A stretch of 64,000 nucleotides of DNA from Janthinobacterium sp. CG3 (GTDB taxonomy: Bacteria > Pseudomonadota > Gammaproteobacteria > Burkholderiales > Burkholderiaceae_D), in contig NZ_KB467824.1 in assembly GCF_000344615.1 (NCBI RefSeq), positions 2,723,963 through 2,787,962 on the forward strand, in the 5' to 3' direction. Shown piece by piece: positions 27,300 through 36,342 of this stretch. The notes beneath the pieces were generated by a model. It saw only the letters and a list, made by a program, of their open reading frames with translations, did no database searches and was not told the DNA's origin. Within the stretch, counting starts at the first letter, position 1. Each line of letters begins with the position of its first letter. Position numbers and translations under genes: made by a program.

Positions 27300-28304
27300 A
27301 TGATGGACCTGAAGAACCGTACCCGCGCCGCCGGCTATATCACGCTGATGGTCTTGCTCGCGTCATGCGCGAAAAAAGAAGAAGCGCCCTCCGCGGCGCC
27401 GGCCGTCGAGGGGAAAATGCAGGAAAGCGCGCGCCCCGCGGCTGGCCTGTCCGCGCGGGCGGCGCCAGCGGCGCCCGAGAAGGCTGTCACCGCCGCGACT
27501 ACTTCTCAGCAAATCGGTTCCAGCGCGGCCACCTACGCCGACAGCGAACGCCAATTCATCCGCACCGCGAGTGCCCGCTTTCGCGTCAAGGATGTCTATG
27601 TCGCCGCGCTGGGCATCGAGGACACCGTCGGCAGCCATGGCGGCTTCGTGGTCAAGAACGACATCAGCGCCGAGAGCGTCGGCACGCTGAGCTATCCGAT
27701 CGGCAATGGGAAATTGATGGAACTGAGCGAACATACGGTGCAGGGGCATTTGATCGTGCGAGTACCCAGTGCCAAGACCCAGGAGTTCCTGCACGCCATT
27801 GTCGGCCATATCATGTTCCTGGATCAGCGCAGTTTCTCCGCGCGCGACGCGCAACTCGACCTGTTGCGTCAACAACTGGACATGATGCGCAACCAGGAAA
27901 CCCAGAGTGAGCTGGGGCAGGCGGTCAAGGACGGCGGCAAGCTGGTACAAAAAACGGATGCGATTGCCACCCGTAACGATGTCAAGGCAGCGCGTGATGC
28001 CGCCCATATCGCGAAAAAGGAATTCGAGGACCAGGTTGCTTTTAGCACCATCGACGTGACGCTGTATCAGCCATCGAAGGTGCTGCAGACCGAGCGCGTC
28101 GACGTCAGCAGCCTGTACCGCCAGTTCGGCCCCGGCTTCTTCAACCAGTTGGGCGAGCGGCTACGCGGCGGCTGGGAGGGTTTGTTGGAGCTTCTCCTGG
28201 CGTTGGCCGGCATCTGGCCGGTGTTGCTGGTCGTCGGCGCGCTCGGACCGATGCTGTGGCGCGTCAAGCGGCGCCAGCGGAAAGCGGCGGTCGCGTCGGA
28301 ATAA
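27300..28304 (+). CDS. DUF4349 domain-containing lipoprotein
   Basis: A 334-residue protein. The lipoprotein signal ends at LLASCA (Cys about residue 22), followed by an Ala/Pro-rich linker. The DUF4349 domain (about 85-300) is seen in RQFIRTASARFRVKDVY, GGFVVKNDIS, LIVRVPSAKTQEFLHAI, and the central coiled coil DAQLDLLRQQLDMMRNQ. A C-terminal membrane helix (LLLALAGIWPVLLVVGALGPML, about 295-320) is followed by a basic tail. This is the family's standard layout; its function is unknown. An AAGGA site precedes the ATG. Confidence 0.85.
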   Translation: MMDLKNRTRAAGYITLMVLLASCAKKEEAPSAAPAVEGKMQESARPAAGLSARAAPAAPEKAVTAATTSQQIGSSAATYADSERQFIRTASARFRVKDVYVAALGIEDTVGSHGGFVVKNDISAESVGTLSYPIGNGKLMELSEHTVQGHLIVRVPSAKTQEFLHAIVGHIMFLDQRSFSARDAQLDLLRQQLDMMRNQETQSELGQAVKDGGKLVQKTDAIATRNDVKAARDAAHIAKKEFEDQVAFSTIDVTLYQPSKVLQTERVDVSSLYRQFGPGFFNQLGERLRGGWEGLLELLLALAGIWPVLLVVGALGPMLWRVKRRQRKAAVASE

Positions 28305-28400
28305 CGCCGGCAAGGCTAGCTTGGATGGGTACAGGAACGTACCCACCGAACAGGCCTACCGCACACGGCCACCGCGATTATGATGCAGTGTACAAACAAC

Positions 28401-28772
28401 TCAATCGACTGGACAGACTCGAATAATATGACCATCTGGGTCTTCGGCGAGGAAGGTCAGGCCAAAGACTTCGGTGTACGGTTCGCGGGTGATTTTTATG
28501 TCGGGGTTCTGTTGCCATACTTCAAAAAGACTGAGCACATCTTTACCAGTTGGCAACATAATGCCGATTTCAGAAAACCGCGGCGCTGTAACGTCCGGTT
28601 TTTCCCCGCCCGTCCAAATGGCAAACAAGGCCTCGCCACCAGCTGAAAATGCCACGTAGCGGGGGCTTGCAAATATTGCTTCGGCGTTGAAAATTGTTTT
28701 GTAAAAAGTCGTTGAACGTTCAATATCAGATACGTAGACCAGTTGAAGATTTGGTTTCGCTAACAGTGCCAT
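28401..28772 (-). CDS. VOC family protein (glyoxalase/bleomycin-resistance fold)
   Basis: A 123-residue protein with two VOC half-modules: NLQLVYVSDIERSTTFYKTIFNAEAIF (first beta-alpha unit) and the closing FGLTFLAEDPDGHIIRVCPV, where D-P-D-G-H is the usual loop near the metal site. The start at 28772 was chosen over an open frame reaching 28859 because the fold begins there. Codon use is clearly lower in G+C than in the core genes, marking the left edge of the accessory patch. Substrate unknown. Confidence 0.85.
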   Translation of the reverse strand: MALLAKPNLQLVYVSDIERSTTFYKTIFNAEAIFASPRYVAFSAGGEALFAIWTGGEKPDVTAPRFSEIGIMLPTGKDVLSLFEVWQQNPDIKITREPYTEVFGLTFLAEDPDGHIIRVCPVD

Positions 28773-29034
28773 GGTATAACTCTCGTGTAAGGTTTTTGAA
28801 TGTACGCAACGGTTAGACATCATGTGTATAAGCGCGCGAACCTTAGCGTAGTCATTCACCCCTCCGAATGAATTGGCATGATCTTATTATATTTCATAAA
28901 ATAAATAGTGGCAATAAAGCAAATACAAGCAATTGTTCCTGATGTTCGTCAAATGAACGACGAGTGGCATAGTAGCCTTGACTTCCTAGAGGAAGAAGAC
29001 GTTATCGGTTCGAGCGTTCAAAAGCCGATCCGCG

Positions 29035-29440
29035 CTAGCGCGCTTGTCGCGCGTCGGTCAAGTCGAGGTGGCGTTCGATACGTTCCAGGCGAACACCCAA
29101 GTGGTCGAGGCGCGCGTTGATGCAGGCCAAGTCCAAGTGAATGGATGCTATCTGCCCCCCGACGGGGATCAAGGTTTTACATCGAGTGGCGAAAATTTCG
29201 AGTGCCGCGCAGTTGGGCGTTGTGCTCCGGGTCGTGCCTTGCTATCGTCTGCGTTGCAGCAGATACTTCTTCTGCCAGTGTGTCCATGAGTAATGTCGCA
29301 AGTGCGAACCTATAAAGAAAAAGATGATCAAGAACTTGATCGACGAAGTCGTCCAGCTTGACGCTGATGTGGTCGTGGTACTGCTGACCAATCTGCCCGG
29401 TCTCCGAAAAGGCCGGCTGAATCGACGGGCGAAGCGCCAT
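29035..29440 (-). pseudogene. Possible frameshifted gene remnant (helical protein)
   Basis: Reading leftward, one frame from about 29440 encodes a helical segment (ISVKLDDFVDQVLDHLFLYRFALATLL, then MDTLAEEVSAATQTIARHD) and stops at 29177. A second frame over 29035 to about 29215 encodes a matching-style helical stretch (IHLDLACINARLDHLGVRLER) that ends at a TAG at 29035. The two look like one coding sequence split by a frameshift near 29200. No family is recognised. The rest of 28860-29035 is A+T-rich and holds no convincing gene. Confidence 0.3.
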
Positions 29441-29942
29441 GGCGCATGATCGCATCGCATTTCCCATGCCTGCCTCGTGCGAGGTAGTGTTTGACGTTTT
29501 TCACTACCACCAGTGGCGTGGGCGCTGGGACAGTTTGGTGTCGCACACCGAGGTCGATAGCGGCGCGCCTTGTCCTTACGTCGGCGCGGTCAGCGCCAAT
29601 GCCGGCGGCGGCCTGTTGCGCGCCCTGTCGATGCGCACCAAATTCGTCAGTTACCAGCGGCCGCACCTGGCTGCGGCGCGCATGCTCGGCACGTCCTTTC
29701 CCTTCTCCCGATGGGCAGCCTCGATGAAACATGAGCCCGCTGCCGGCGGCGGCTCGATCTTAATTTACACCTACAACATCGAAACCGGCCCGCGCCTGCT
29801 GCGATGGTTGCTCGAACCGCTTGTACACCACGTGTTCCGTCGCCAGACCGTCAGGCGCTTCGAGCGCATGCGTGCCTTCCTGTCTTCTAACGCCTTCGAG
29901 GTGGAAGCGTGGCAGCGCGGCTATCACAACGCCGACCTTTAG
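29439..29942 (+). CDS. SRPBCC family protein (polyketide cyclase/START-like)
   Basis: A 167-residue protein. It opens with a beta strand and helix typical of the fold (RIAFPMPASCEVVFDVFHYHQWRGRWDSLV) and continues with GGLLRALSMRTKFVSYQRPHLAAARMLG, SRWAASMKHEP, and a long closing helix (RRQTVRRFERMRAFL). These proteins bind hydrophobic ligands in a deep pocket. It is intact and of normal G+C. The possible remnant on the other strand ends where this gene starts. Confidence 0.78.
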   Translation: MAHDRIAFPMPASCEVVFDVFHYHQWRGRWDSLVSHTEVDSGAPCPYVGAVSANAGGGLLRALSMRTKFVSYQRPHLAAARMLGTSFPFSRWAASMKHEPAAGGGSILIYTYNIETGPRLLRWLLEPLVHHVFRRQTVRRFERMRAFLSSNAFEVEAWQRGYHNADL

Positions 29943-29964
29943 CGGCGCTCGCCCGGCAGCCAGG

Positions 29965-30203
29965 CTAGCGCCCAGCTGGCGCGGCGTTTTGGCGGTACTG
30001 CGCCGGCGGCACGTGGTGGTGCAGCTTGAAAAACCACGTGAAGGCGCTCTGCGACGAGAAGCCCAGCCGGTCGCTGACGGCGGCCACGCTGAGCGCGCCG
30101 GCTTGCAACAAGGCGCGCGCCTCGTCGCTTTTCACCTTCAGCTCCAGCGCGCTGAAGGTGCTGCTTTCCTGCCGTAGCATGCGCCGCAGCGACCATGGCG
30201 TGG
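29965..30203 (-). pseudogene. AraC family regulator, C-terminal fragment only
   Basis: About 78 codons remain, reading WSLRRMLRQESSTFSALELK... to the second HTH (LSVAAVSDRLGFSSQSAFTWFFK) and a TAG stop at 29965. This is the tail of an AraC-type DNA-binding domain. Its N-terminal sensor and first HTH are missing. Immediately to the right (30203 on) the sequence is a GH3 gene on the other strand that also lacks its 5' end, so the break is a junction and not a sequencing gap. Confidence 0.75.
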
Positions 30204-31317
30204 CGCCAGCGCGGCCGACACCGGCTTCTCGCAATGGCCGGAGGCGCTCGGTCTGGCCGGCATCGGCAGCGCCGACCTGGTGCGACGCTTCGGCGACGCC
30301 GCGCGCCAGGAATACCTGGCCGTCGGCATCACCCAGGCGCTCTCGCCGCAGGCTGACCTGGCGACGGAGCCGCGCTGGTCGCGCATCAACGGCACCTTCG
30401 GCGAGGACGCCGAGCTGGCCAAGCGCATGGTGCAGGCCTATATCGAAGGTTTCCAAGGCGGCGCCACCGGCGTGCGCGACGGCAGCGTGGTCGCCATGGT
30501 CAAGCACTGGGCCGGCTACGGCGCCACCCAGGAAGGCTTCGACAGCCACAATTACTACGGCCGCTTCATGAGCTATCCGGGCAACAACTTCGCCTACCAC
30601 CTGAAGCCCTTCGAAGGCGAGTTCGCGGCGAAGGTGGGCTCGGTGATGCCGACCTACGCGCTGCCCGACGGCGATATCAGCGTCGACGGCATCAAGCTCG
30701 ACAAGGTGGGCGCCGGCTTCAGCAAGCCGCTGCTGACCGATCTGCTGCGCGGCAAATACGGCTTCGACGGCGTCATCCTGTCCGACTGGGGCATCACCTC
30801 CGACTGCGACAGCAACTGCCGCAACGGCACGCCGGCCGGCGTGGCGCCGCCCTTCATCGGCTTCGGCACGCCGTGGGGCATGGAGGACGCGGGCCGGCGC
30901 GCCCGTTTCGTGCGCGCCGTCGAGACGGGCATGGACCAGTTCGACGGCGAGCGCGATGCCAGCGAACTGGTCGCGGCGGTGCGGCAAGGCACGCTGAGCG
31001 AGGCGCGGCTGGCGCAGTCGGCGCGCCGCATCCTGCTGCAAAAATTCCGCCAGGGGCTGTTCGGCAACACCGACTTCGTGAAGGAAGGGCTGGGCGCGCA
31101 GCGCCGCTCGCTGGTGCTGCTGGAGAGCAAGCAAAAGGTGCTGCCGCTGGCGGCCAGCGTCAAGAAGGTGTATTTGTACGGCATCAGCGCGGCAGTGGCG
31201 CAGCAATACGGCTACACCGTCGTCGCCACGCCGCAGGAGGCCGACGTCGCCCTGCTGCGCGTGCAGACGCCGTTTGAAACGCTACACCCGAACTACATGT
31301 TCGGCAGCATGCAGCAC
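30203..31317 (+). pseudogene. Glycoside hydrolase family 3 gene, headless and interrupted by an IS (left part)
   Basis: The frame begins mid-protein (SAADTGFSQWPEALGLAGIGSADLVRRFGDAARQ) and continues through typical GH3 N-domain motifs: MVKHWAGYGATQEGFDSHNYYGR (KH and general geometry), the nucleophile region GFDGVILSDWG, and the start of the C-domain. It then meets the IS left end after PNYMFGSMQH. The signal peptide and first 100 or so residues are missing at the left. The gene resumes at 32582 with MQHEGNLGFVDGT. A beta-glucosidase or beta-xylosidase of outer-membrane type is likely, now non-functional. Confidence 0.85.
31308..31317 (+). repeat. Left 10-bp target-site duplication of the ISAs1-type element
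   Basis: CATGCAGCAC directly left of the IS. The identical decamer follows the right IS end at 32582-32591. It lies in the GH3 codons for M-Q-H. Confidence 0.9.
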
Positions 31318-32581
31318 TCAGGGCGATTGCATGAAGGCGGAGCCGAGGCGATGAGCACAGCTTGTAGGTATCGCTTGTAAACTCTTTGAAAAAGGCGTTT
31401 ACTCTCGATATTTGGGCGAGAAAAATGACAATCGGACCGATGTCGCTGCTGGAAGCATTCGATGAATTACGCGATCCGCGCGCGCGCGAGTGCGCATATC
31501 AACTGGACGAATTGCTGCTGGCCGCGATCTGCGCCGTCATCAGTGGAGCGGAAAGCTGGACCACGGTTGTGGAATGGAGCGAAATGAAGCTCGAGTGGCT
31601 GCGTCAGTACCGGCCGTTCGCCAATGGCATCGCCTCGCACGACACCTTCGGACGCGTTTTTTCCCTGCTTGACGCGAAGCAGTTCGAATCGTGTTTTGTA
31701 CGCTGGATGGGCGCACTGTGTCCGTCGCTTGAAGGGCAGCACATTGCCATCGATGGCAAATGCGTGCGTGGTTCACACGATGGCAAACAGAGCGCCATTC
31801 ATCTGGTGTCGGCGTGGAGCAGCGCGAGCGGCGTCACACTTGGGCAGGTTCGGACCGCCGACAAGAGCAACGAGATCACCGCGATACCGGAATTATTGGA
31901 TACCCTGGACGTCAAAGGCGCCATCATCACAATCGACGCGATGGGGTGCCAGCGCGACATCGCCGCCAAGATCGTTGCCAGCGGCGCCGACTATGTTCTG
32001 GGTGTGAAGGACAACCAGCCCGTCTTGGCCGAAGCCGTCAAGCTGTGGTTCGACGCCGCCGACGCAGGCAAGATGGATCGTCCATTCTGGGAGCACATCC
32101 AGACCGAAAAAGATCACGGACGGATCGAAACCCGGCGCTGCCTTGTCACCAACGACATCGCTTGGCTCGTTCAGCAAAAACAGCATTGGAGCGGGCTGCA
32201 AAGTCTCATCATGATCGAGTCGACGCGCAAAATCATCGGGCGAAACAGCACCGGAACAGCCAGCGTTGAACGCCGCTATTACATCAGCAGCTTGCCGGCC
32301 AAGGCTGCAATGTTGGGCAAAACAGTACGGGCGCACTGGGGCATCGAAAACAGCATGCATTGGGTGCTGGACGTCGCATTTCGCGAGGACGGCTGCCGCG
32401 TGCGCGTTGGCGACGCGGCGCAAAATTTCGCTATCCTGCGCCGCATTGCCCTCAACCTGCTGAAAAACGAGAAAACGACGAAGCTCGGCGTCGCCTCCAA
32501 GCGCCTAAAGGCGGGCTGGAACGCCGACTACCTTGGCAAGGTGTTGGGCCTGGCAATCTGATCCTTCATGCAATCGCCCTG
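31318..32581 (+). mobile_element. ISAs1-family insertion sequence
   Basis: A complete element of about 1264 bp. The terminal inverted repeats are CAGGGCGATTGCATGAAGG (31319-31337) and its exact complement at 32563-32581. A 10-bp target duplication (CATGCAGCAC) flanks it, and one intact transposase gene occupies almost all of the interior. Perfect ends, an intact gene and a perfect duplication all indicate recent insertion. The target is a GH3 gene already truncated at its 5' end. Confidence 0.93.
31386..32561 (+). CDS. ISAs1 family transposase
   Basis: A 391-residue DDE transposase. The family-typical opening is SLLEAFDELRDPRARECAYQLDELLLAAICAVISGAESW. The first acidic residue is in IAIDGKCVRGSHDG (about 125), then IITIDAMGCQRDIA (about 182), and the C-terminal region is HWGIENSMHWVLDVAFREDGCRVR (about 320). 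The ATG at 31386 or that at 31425 could be the start. The gene is undamaged, so the element may still be active. Confidence 0.92.
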   Translation: MKKAFTLDIWARKMTIGPMSLLEAFDELRDPRARECAYQLDELLLAAICAVISGAESWTTVVEWSEMKLEWLRQYRPFANGIASHDTFGRVFSLLDAKQFESCFVRWMGALCPSLEGQHIAIDGKCVRGSHDGKQSAIHLVSAWSSASGVTLGQVRTADKSNEITAIPELLDTLDVKGAIITIDAMGCQRDIAAKIVASGADYVLGVKDNQPVLAEAVKLWFDAADAGKMDRPFWEHIQTEKDHGRIETRRCLVTNDIAWLVQQKQHWSGLQSLIMIESTRKIIGRNSTGTASVERRYYISSLPAKAAMLGKTVRAHWGIENSMHWVLDVAFREDGCRVRVGDAAQNFAILRRIALNLLKNEKTTKLGVASKRLKAGWNADYLGKVLGLAI

Positions 32582-32622
32582 CATGCAGCACGAAGGCAAC
32601 CTCGGCTTTGTCGACGGCACAG
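32582..32622 (+). pseudogene. GH3 gene continuation after the IS (short right part)
   Basis: The right target duplication restores the reading frame: ATG CAG CAC GAA GGC AAC CTC GGC TTT GTC GAC GGC, i.e. MQHEGNLGFVDG, which is the expected continuation of the GH3 C-domain after PNYMFGS. The match ends near 32620, where unrelated sequence begins. The rest of the gene is absent, so the 3' end had been lost as well. Confidence 0.75.
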
Positions 32623-32876
32623 ATAAAATGCCCGTTCATCCGCGCGAGAATGATAAAAGTGTGCATCCAAAGCATTTGTGTCAGCAGCGCCGACACTTTT
32701 CTATGATCTGCGGCCAGTTGCTTTTGGCTGATCTTGATTTTGAGTATTTTTTGCGAGCGCGCCCTCGGCGCGCAAGGCCACGCGCTACGCGCGTGGCAGT
32801 CGGCCGATTCGGAGAGGGCTGGGCGAAGTACGCCCAGCCCTTCGAATCTCACGCGTGGAGCGCGCAGGCGCTCCAC
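32623..32876. repeat. Hairpin-rich non-coding stretch next to tRNA-Ser
   Basis: Four perfect hairpins lie in a row: 32757-32773 (7-bp stem), 32777-32797 (8-bp stem), 32816-32840 (10-bp stem, loop AAGTA) and 32855-32876 (9-bp stem, loop GCAG). The left half (32623-32750) is A+T-richer and contains a further weak inverted repeat (GTGTC...GACAC). No gene is seen. It may be the end of an older mobile element or a palindromic repeat array. Confidence 0.6.
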
Positions 32877-32897
32877 TCGCTTCCGCCAAGAAATAAA
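32841..32897 (+). repeat. Inverted partial copy of the tRNA-Ser 3' half
   Basis: TTCGAATCTCAC (32841-32852) equals the T-arm of the adjacent tRNA-Ser. CGCTTCCGCCAAGAAATAAA (32878-32897) equals its acceptor 3' strand, CCA and 9 bases of flank. Between them an insert of about 25 bases carries the fourth hairpin. The copy points towards the real tRNA, so the two 20-bp ends form an inverted repeat around the terminator. Confidence 0.7.
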
Positions 32898-32898
32898 A

Positions 32899-32918
32899 AA
32901 AACCGCCTGGCGGCGGTT
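32899..32918 (-). terminator. Intrinsic terminator of tRNA-Ser
   Basis: On the minus strand, AACCGCC and GGCGGTT form a 7-bp stem around GCCA, followed by a run of eight T. It is 11 bases after the tRNA 3' end. Confidence 0.88.
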
Positions 32919-32929
32919 TATTTATTTCT

Positions 32930-33019
32930 TGGCGGAAGCGGTGAGATTCGAACTCACGAACAGTGTAACCCGTCGCCAGTTTTCAAGACTGGTGCCTTCA
33001 ACCGCTCGGCCACGCTTCC
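32930..33019 (-). tRNA. serX: tRNA-Ser (UGA anticodon)
   Basis: A 90-nt gene including an encoded CCA. Acceptor arms GGAAGCG and CGCTTCC pair fully with discriminator G. The anticodon loop CTTGAAA holds TGA, inside stems CCAGT/ACTGG. The long variable arm of class II tRNAs and the T-arm GAGTTCGAATCTC are present. serX is only the generic symbol for this isoacceptor. An inverted partial copy of its 3' half lies just downstream. Confidence 0.95.
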
Positions 33020-33115
33020 TGCTGTGCAGCATTATACCTAAACAACGCCGCGGCGCCAGTACGCACCTCGCCGATTGCCGCCCTTTGCGCGAAAAAGTGC
33101 CCGCGCGGCCCCCGC

Positions 33116-35164
33116 TCAACCGTCTAGATCCCAGTTTTGCCGCAGCGCGCGCTCGAATTCCAGCGCCGGCAGCGGCCGCGAGAACAAATAGCCCTGCACC
33201 TGGTCGCAGCCGGCGCTTTTCAAAAACGCCAATTGTTCGACCGTCTCGACGCCCTCGGCAATAACCTTGTGCCGCAGTTGCTGGGCAATGCTGATGATGG
33301 TGCTGGCGATGGCGCAATCGTTGGTGTCGCCCGGGATACCGGTGGTAAACGAGCGGTCGATTTTCAGCGTGTCGATAGGGAAGCGCTTCAGGTACGACAG
33401 GCTGGAATAACCGGTGCCGAAATCGTCCAGCGACAGCGCCACGCCCAGCGCGGTGATGCGGTCCATGATGCCGATGACCCGGTCGATGTTGTGCATCAAG
33501 GTGCTTTCGGTGATTTCCAGCTCCAGCCAGCACGGCTCCAGTCCGTAGCGCTCCAGCGTTTCGCTGACGCGGCCCGGCAACGCCGCCGTGAATTCGCGCG
33601 CCGAGACGTTGACCGCCAGGCGGATCGGCGGCAAGCCGGCCAGCTTCCAGCTTTGCGCCTGCGCGCACGCCGCCTCCAGCACCCATTCGCCGACCTGCAC
33701 CACCAGCCCGGTGGCCTCGGCCAGCGGGATGAATTCGACCGGCGGGATCATGCCGCGCTCGGGGTGGTGCCAGCGCACCAGCGCCTCGGCGCCGATGATG
33801 CGTCCGCTCGCCAGCGCGAACTTGGGCTGGTAGTGCAGCAGCAGCTGGCCGTGGCCGAGCGCGTGGCGCAGGCCGATCTCCAGGCGCATGCGTTCCTGCA
33901 TGCCCTGGTTCATGTCCTGGCTGTAGAAGGTGACGCTCTCCTCTTCGCCGTGGCCGGCTTGCTTGGCCCGGTACATGGCGATGTCGGCCAGGCGCAGCAG
34001 GGTTTCGGCGTCGCTGCCGTCCTGCGGATAGACGCTGATGCCGATGCTGGCGCCGACGCGCAGGTCGTGGCCTTCGATCAGGAACGGTTGTACCAGCGAG
34101 GCCAGCAGTTTCTGCGCGACCATGCTGGCCTCGAAGTGCTGGCTGATGTCGAACAGGCCGACGGCGAATTCGTCGCCGCCCAGGCGCGCCACCAGGTCCG
34201 GGTCGCGCAGCGCGCTGCGAAAACGCAGCGAAATCTGGCGCAGCAGTTCGTCGCCGATGCGCCGTCCCAGCGTGTCGTTGATCAACTTGAAGCGGTTCAG
34301 GTCGATGAACAGGACGCAACCGAGCATTTTTCCGCGCTGCGCGACCGTCAGCGCCTGGTCCAGCAGTTTGGTCAGCAGGGTGCGGTTGGGCAGGCCGGTC
34401 AGCGCGTCGTAATAGGCCAGGTGGTGCAGGCGCTCTTCGGCCTGCTTGCGCTCGGTGATGTCGCTCAGGTAGGCGATCAGGCCGACGGCCCGCTCTTCCA
34501 TGTCGTACAGCGGCGACAGCGACAGGCTGGCCCAGAACACTTCGCCCGACTTCTTGCGCCGGCGCACTTCCATCAGGCGCCCGCCCTGCTCGACGAAGGC
34601 GTCGTGGAAGGCGGTGTCCTCGTCCTCGTACAGGAAGAGGATGTTTTGCCCCAGCGCTTCGCATTCGCTGTAGCCGAACAGCCGCTCGGCGCCCTTGTTC
34701 CAGCTGGTGATGAAGCCGCTCTGGTCCATCGTCAGCACCGATTCGTGGATCTGGTCGAGGATTTGCGATTGCTGGCGCAGTTGCGCCTCGACCTGGGCGT
34801 AGGCGTTGGTCGAGCGTTGCGCCAGCGCGTGCACTTGCAGCACGCTGGCCGTCAGCGCGGCCAGGCTGGCCAGGCGTTGGCGGTCGTTGTCGTCGTAGGA
34901 CTGGCGCCCGCCGACGAGGTAGCGCCCGAAGCCTTGGCGCTCGTAGACGATGTCTTGCGCCAGGCACAGCGTGGCCGCGGCCCACACCGGCTCGGCGGCG
35001 CCGTCGGCGGCCGCCGCCGCCTGGTACAGGCCGTACGGGCTCGACAAGACGTTGCGGGCGATGCGCCCCAGTTCCTCGGCCAGCGCCGGGCCGCGCAAAC
35101 GCAGCACCGCGTCGCATAGGGCGGCGCTGCTGGCGAGGAAGTCGGACACCGGGTGGTCGAGCAT
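33116..35164 (-). CDS. PAS-GGDEF-EAL protein (diguanylate cyclase/phosphodiesterase)
   Basis: A 682-residue protein. N-terminal 1-120 is a helical or GAF-like region. A PAS domain (about 130-250) is followed by GGDEF (about 258-420) with the intact motif [10 protein letters not shown], and EAL (about 435-675) with [37 protein letters not shown] and EGVET. Both active sites look complete, so it may make or break cyclic-di-GMP. The ATG at 35164 comes 2 bases after the HDOD gene stop, so the two are co-expressed. The open frame continues to 36070 on the same strand, but only as a shadow of the HDOD gene. Confidence 0.9.
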   Translation of the reverse strand: MLDHPVSDFLASSAALCDAVLRLRGPALAEELGRIARNVLSSPYGLYQAAAAADGAAEPVWAAATLCLAQDIVYERQGFGRYLVGGRQSYDDNDRQRLASLAALTASVLQVHALAQRSTNAYAQVEAQLRQQSQILDQIHESVLTMDQSGFITSWNKGAERLFGYSECEALGQNILFLYEDEDTAFHDAFVEQGGRLMEVRRRKKSGEVFWASLSLSPLYDMEERAVGLIAYLSDITERKQAEERLHHLAYYDALTGLPNRTLLTKLLDQALTVAQRGKMLGCVLFIDLNRFKLINDTLGRRIGDELLRQISLRFRSALRDPDLVARLGGDEFAVGLFDISQHFEASMVAQKLLASLVQPFLIEGHDLRVGASIGISVYPQDGSDAETLLRLADIAMYRAKQAGHGEEESVTFYSQDMNQGMQERMRLEIGLRHALGHGQLLLHYQPKFALASGRIIGAEALVRWHHPERGMIPPVEFIPLAEATGLVVQVGEWVLEAACAQAQSWKLAGLPPIRLAVNVSAREFTAALPGRVSETLERYGLEPCWLELEITESTLMHNIDRVIGIMDRITALGVALSLDDFGTGYSSLSYLKRFPIDTLKIDRSFTTGIPGDTNDCAIASTIISIAQQLRHKVIAEGVETVEQLAFLKSAGCDQVQGYLFSRPLPALEFERALRQNWDLDG

Positions 35165-35166
35165 GG

Positions 35167-36342
35167 TTAGAGGTTCCGGCTGACCTGGATGGCCCAGTGG
35201 TAGGCTTGCAACAGGCTGCGCCAGTAGGTTTCGGCGTCGATGCCGACGGCGTCGAGCGCGGCGGCGCTGACGATGTGTTGCTCGGTCAGCGCCAGCATCG
35301 CGCCCAGCGGACCGGCGCGCTCGAGCAGCGCCGCTTCGATGTCGGGGGCGAGGTTGAGCGCGCCGACGATGTCGCGCATCGGCATGCCCAACAGCACGTC
35401 GAGCAGCGAGAACACGCCGGCCATGAAGGCCAGGTCTTGCTGGTCGCGGTCGCCGCCGTTGATCTTGCTCAGCATTTCCATTTGCGCCGCGCGCACCGCC
35501 GCCAGCGGCAGCAGCGCGTTGGCGCCGCCGTCGTCGTGCTGGCGCGCGTACAGCAGCAGTTGCAGCCAGCGCTGCAGTTGGCGCCGGCCCAGCATGTTGA
35601 TGGCTTGGCCGAAGTTGTTGATCGGGCTGCTCATCGCGAAGGCGGCCGAATTCACCAGTTTCAGCAGGTGGTAGGACAGCGCCGGGTCTTGCTTGAGCAG
35701 GGTTTCGAGTTCGCGCGAGTCGGCGTCGCGCGCCAACAGGCCCAGCAACGCCAGCAGGCGTTTGCGCGAGGTGCCGTCGTCGCCGGCGCCGCCGGCCTTG
35801 GCCGCGTCCAGCGCGTAGTCGCCGGCGAACCAGCCGAAGCCCAGCGCGCGGCATTGCGCCAGGCGCGCGGCGGTGTCGACGTTGCGCGCCAGGTGCGGGC
35901 CGGGCATCAGCATCAGCTGGAACGCCTGCGGCAGCTCGGCCGCGCCGTTGAAGCTGAGCGCGCGCGCGCCGGCCTGGGCCGCGGCGATGCCGCCGGCGCC
36001 GTCGGCAACGATGCGGTAGCCCTCGTCGGTCAGCGCCTTGCATTTGGCTTGCACCGGTTTCTCGGCGCACAGCTCGGTGGGCACGCGGAACAGGATGCGC
36101 TGGGCCGGCAACACCTCCAGCAGCCCAGCGCCGATCGCCAGCGGGTCGGCGATTGGAATGATGCAGTCAAGCGGCGCCAGGGCCGCGAAGACGTCGGGGT
36201 AACCGAGCAGCGTCGTCAACGCCGCGATGGCGTCGCCGGCGTCGGGCGGCAGGTGCACGCTGACGGCCACCCACTCGTTGTGGGCGTTGGCGACGGCTTG
36301 TATACCCGCCAATGGGAACGGGCTTGATTCAGACGCGGACAT
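35167..36342 (-). CDS. HDOD domain signalling protein with degenerate EAL-like N-terminus
   Basis: A 391-residue protein. The N-terminal 1-180 looks like a highly degenerate EAL barrel ([42 protein letters not shown]) without catalytic residues. The HDOD domain follows (about 195-370: [54 protein letters not shown]). This is the YuxH/CdgJ-like layout, usually a protein-interaction module in motility or cyclic-di-GMP networks. I chose the ATG at 36342. It is co-translated with the GGDEF/EAL gene. Confidence 0.85.
   Translation of the reverse strand: MSASESSPFPLAGIQAVANAHNEWVAVSVHLPPDAGDAIAALTTLLGYPDVFAALAPLDCIIPIADPLAIGAGLLEVLPAQRILFRVPTELCAEKPVQAKCKALTDEGYRIVADGAGGIAAAQAGARALSFNGAAELPQAFQLMLMPGPHLARNVDTAARLAQCRALGFGWFAGDYALDAAKAGGAGDDGTSRKRLLALLGLLARDADSRELETLLKQDPALSYHLLKLVNSAAFAMSSPINNFGQAINMLGRRQLQRWLQLLLYARQHDDGGANALLPLAAVRAAQMEMLSKINGGDRDQQDLAFMAGVFSLLDVLLGMPMRDIVGALNLAPDIEAALLERAGPLGAMLALTEQHIVSAAALDAVGIDAETYWRSLLQAYHWAIQVSRNL

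Noticed and set aside
28908..29120. 70-codon rightward open frame (MAIKQIQAIVPD...)
   Set aside because: No ribosome site, no recognisable fold, and the second half turns into Arg-rich shadow sequence. Left as non-coding.
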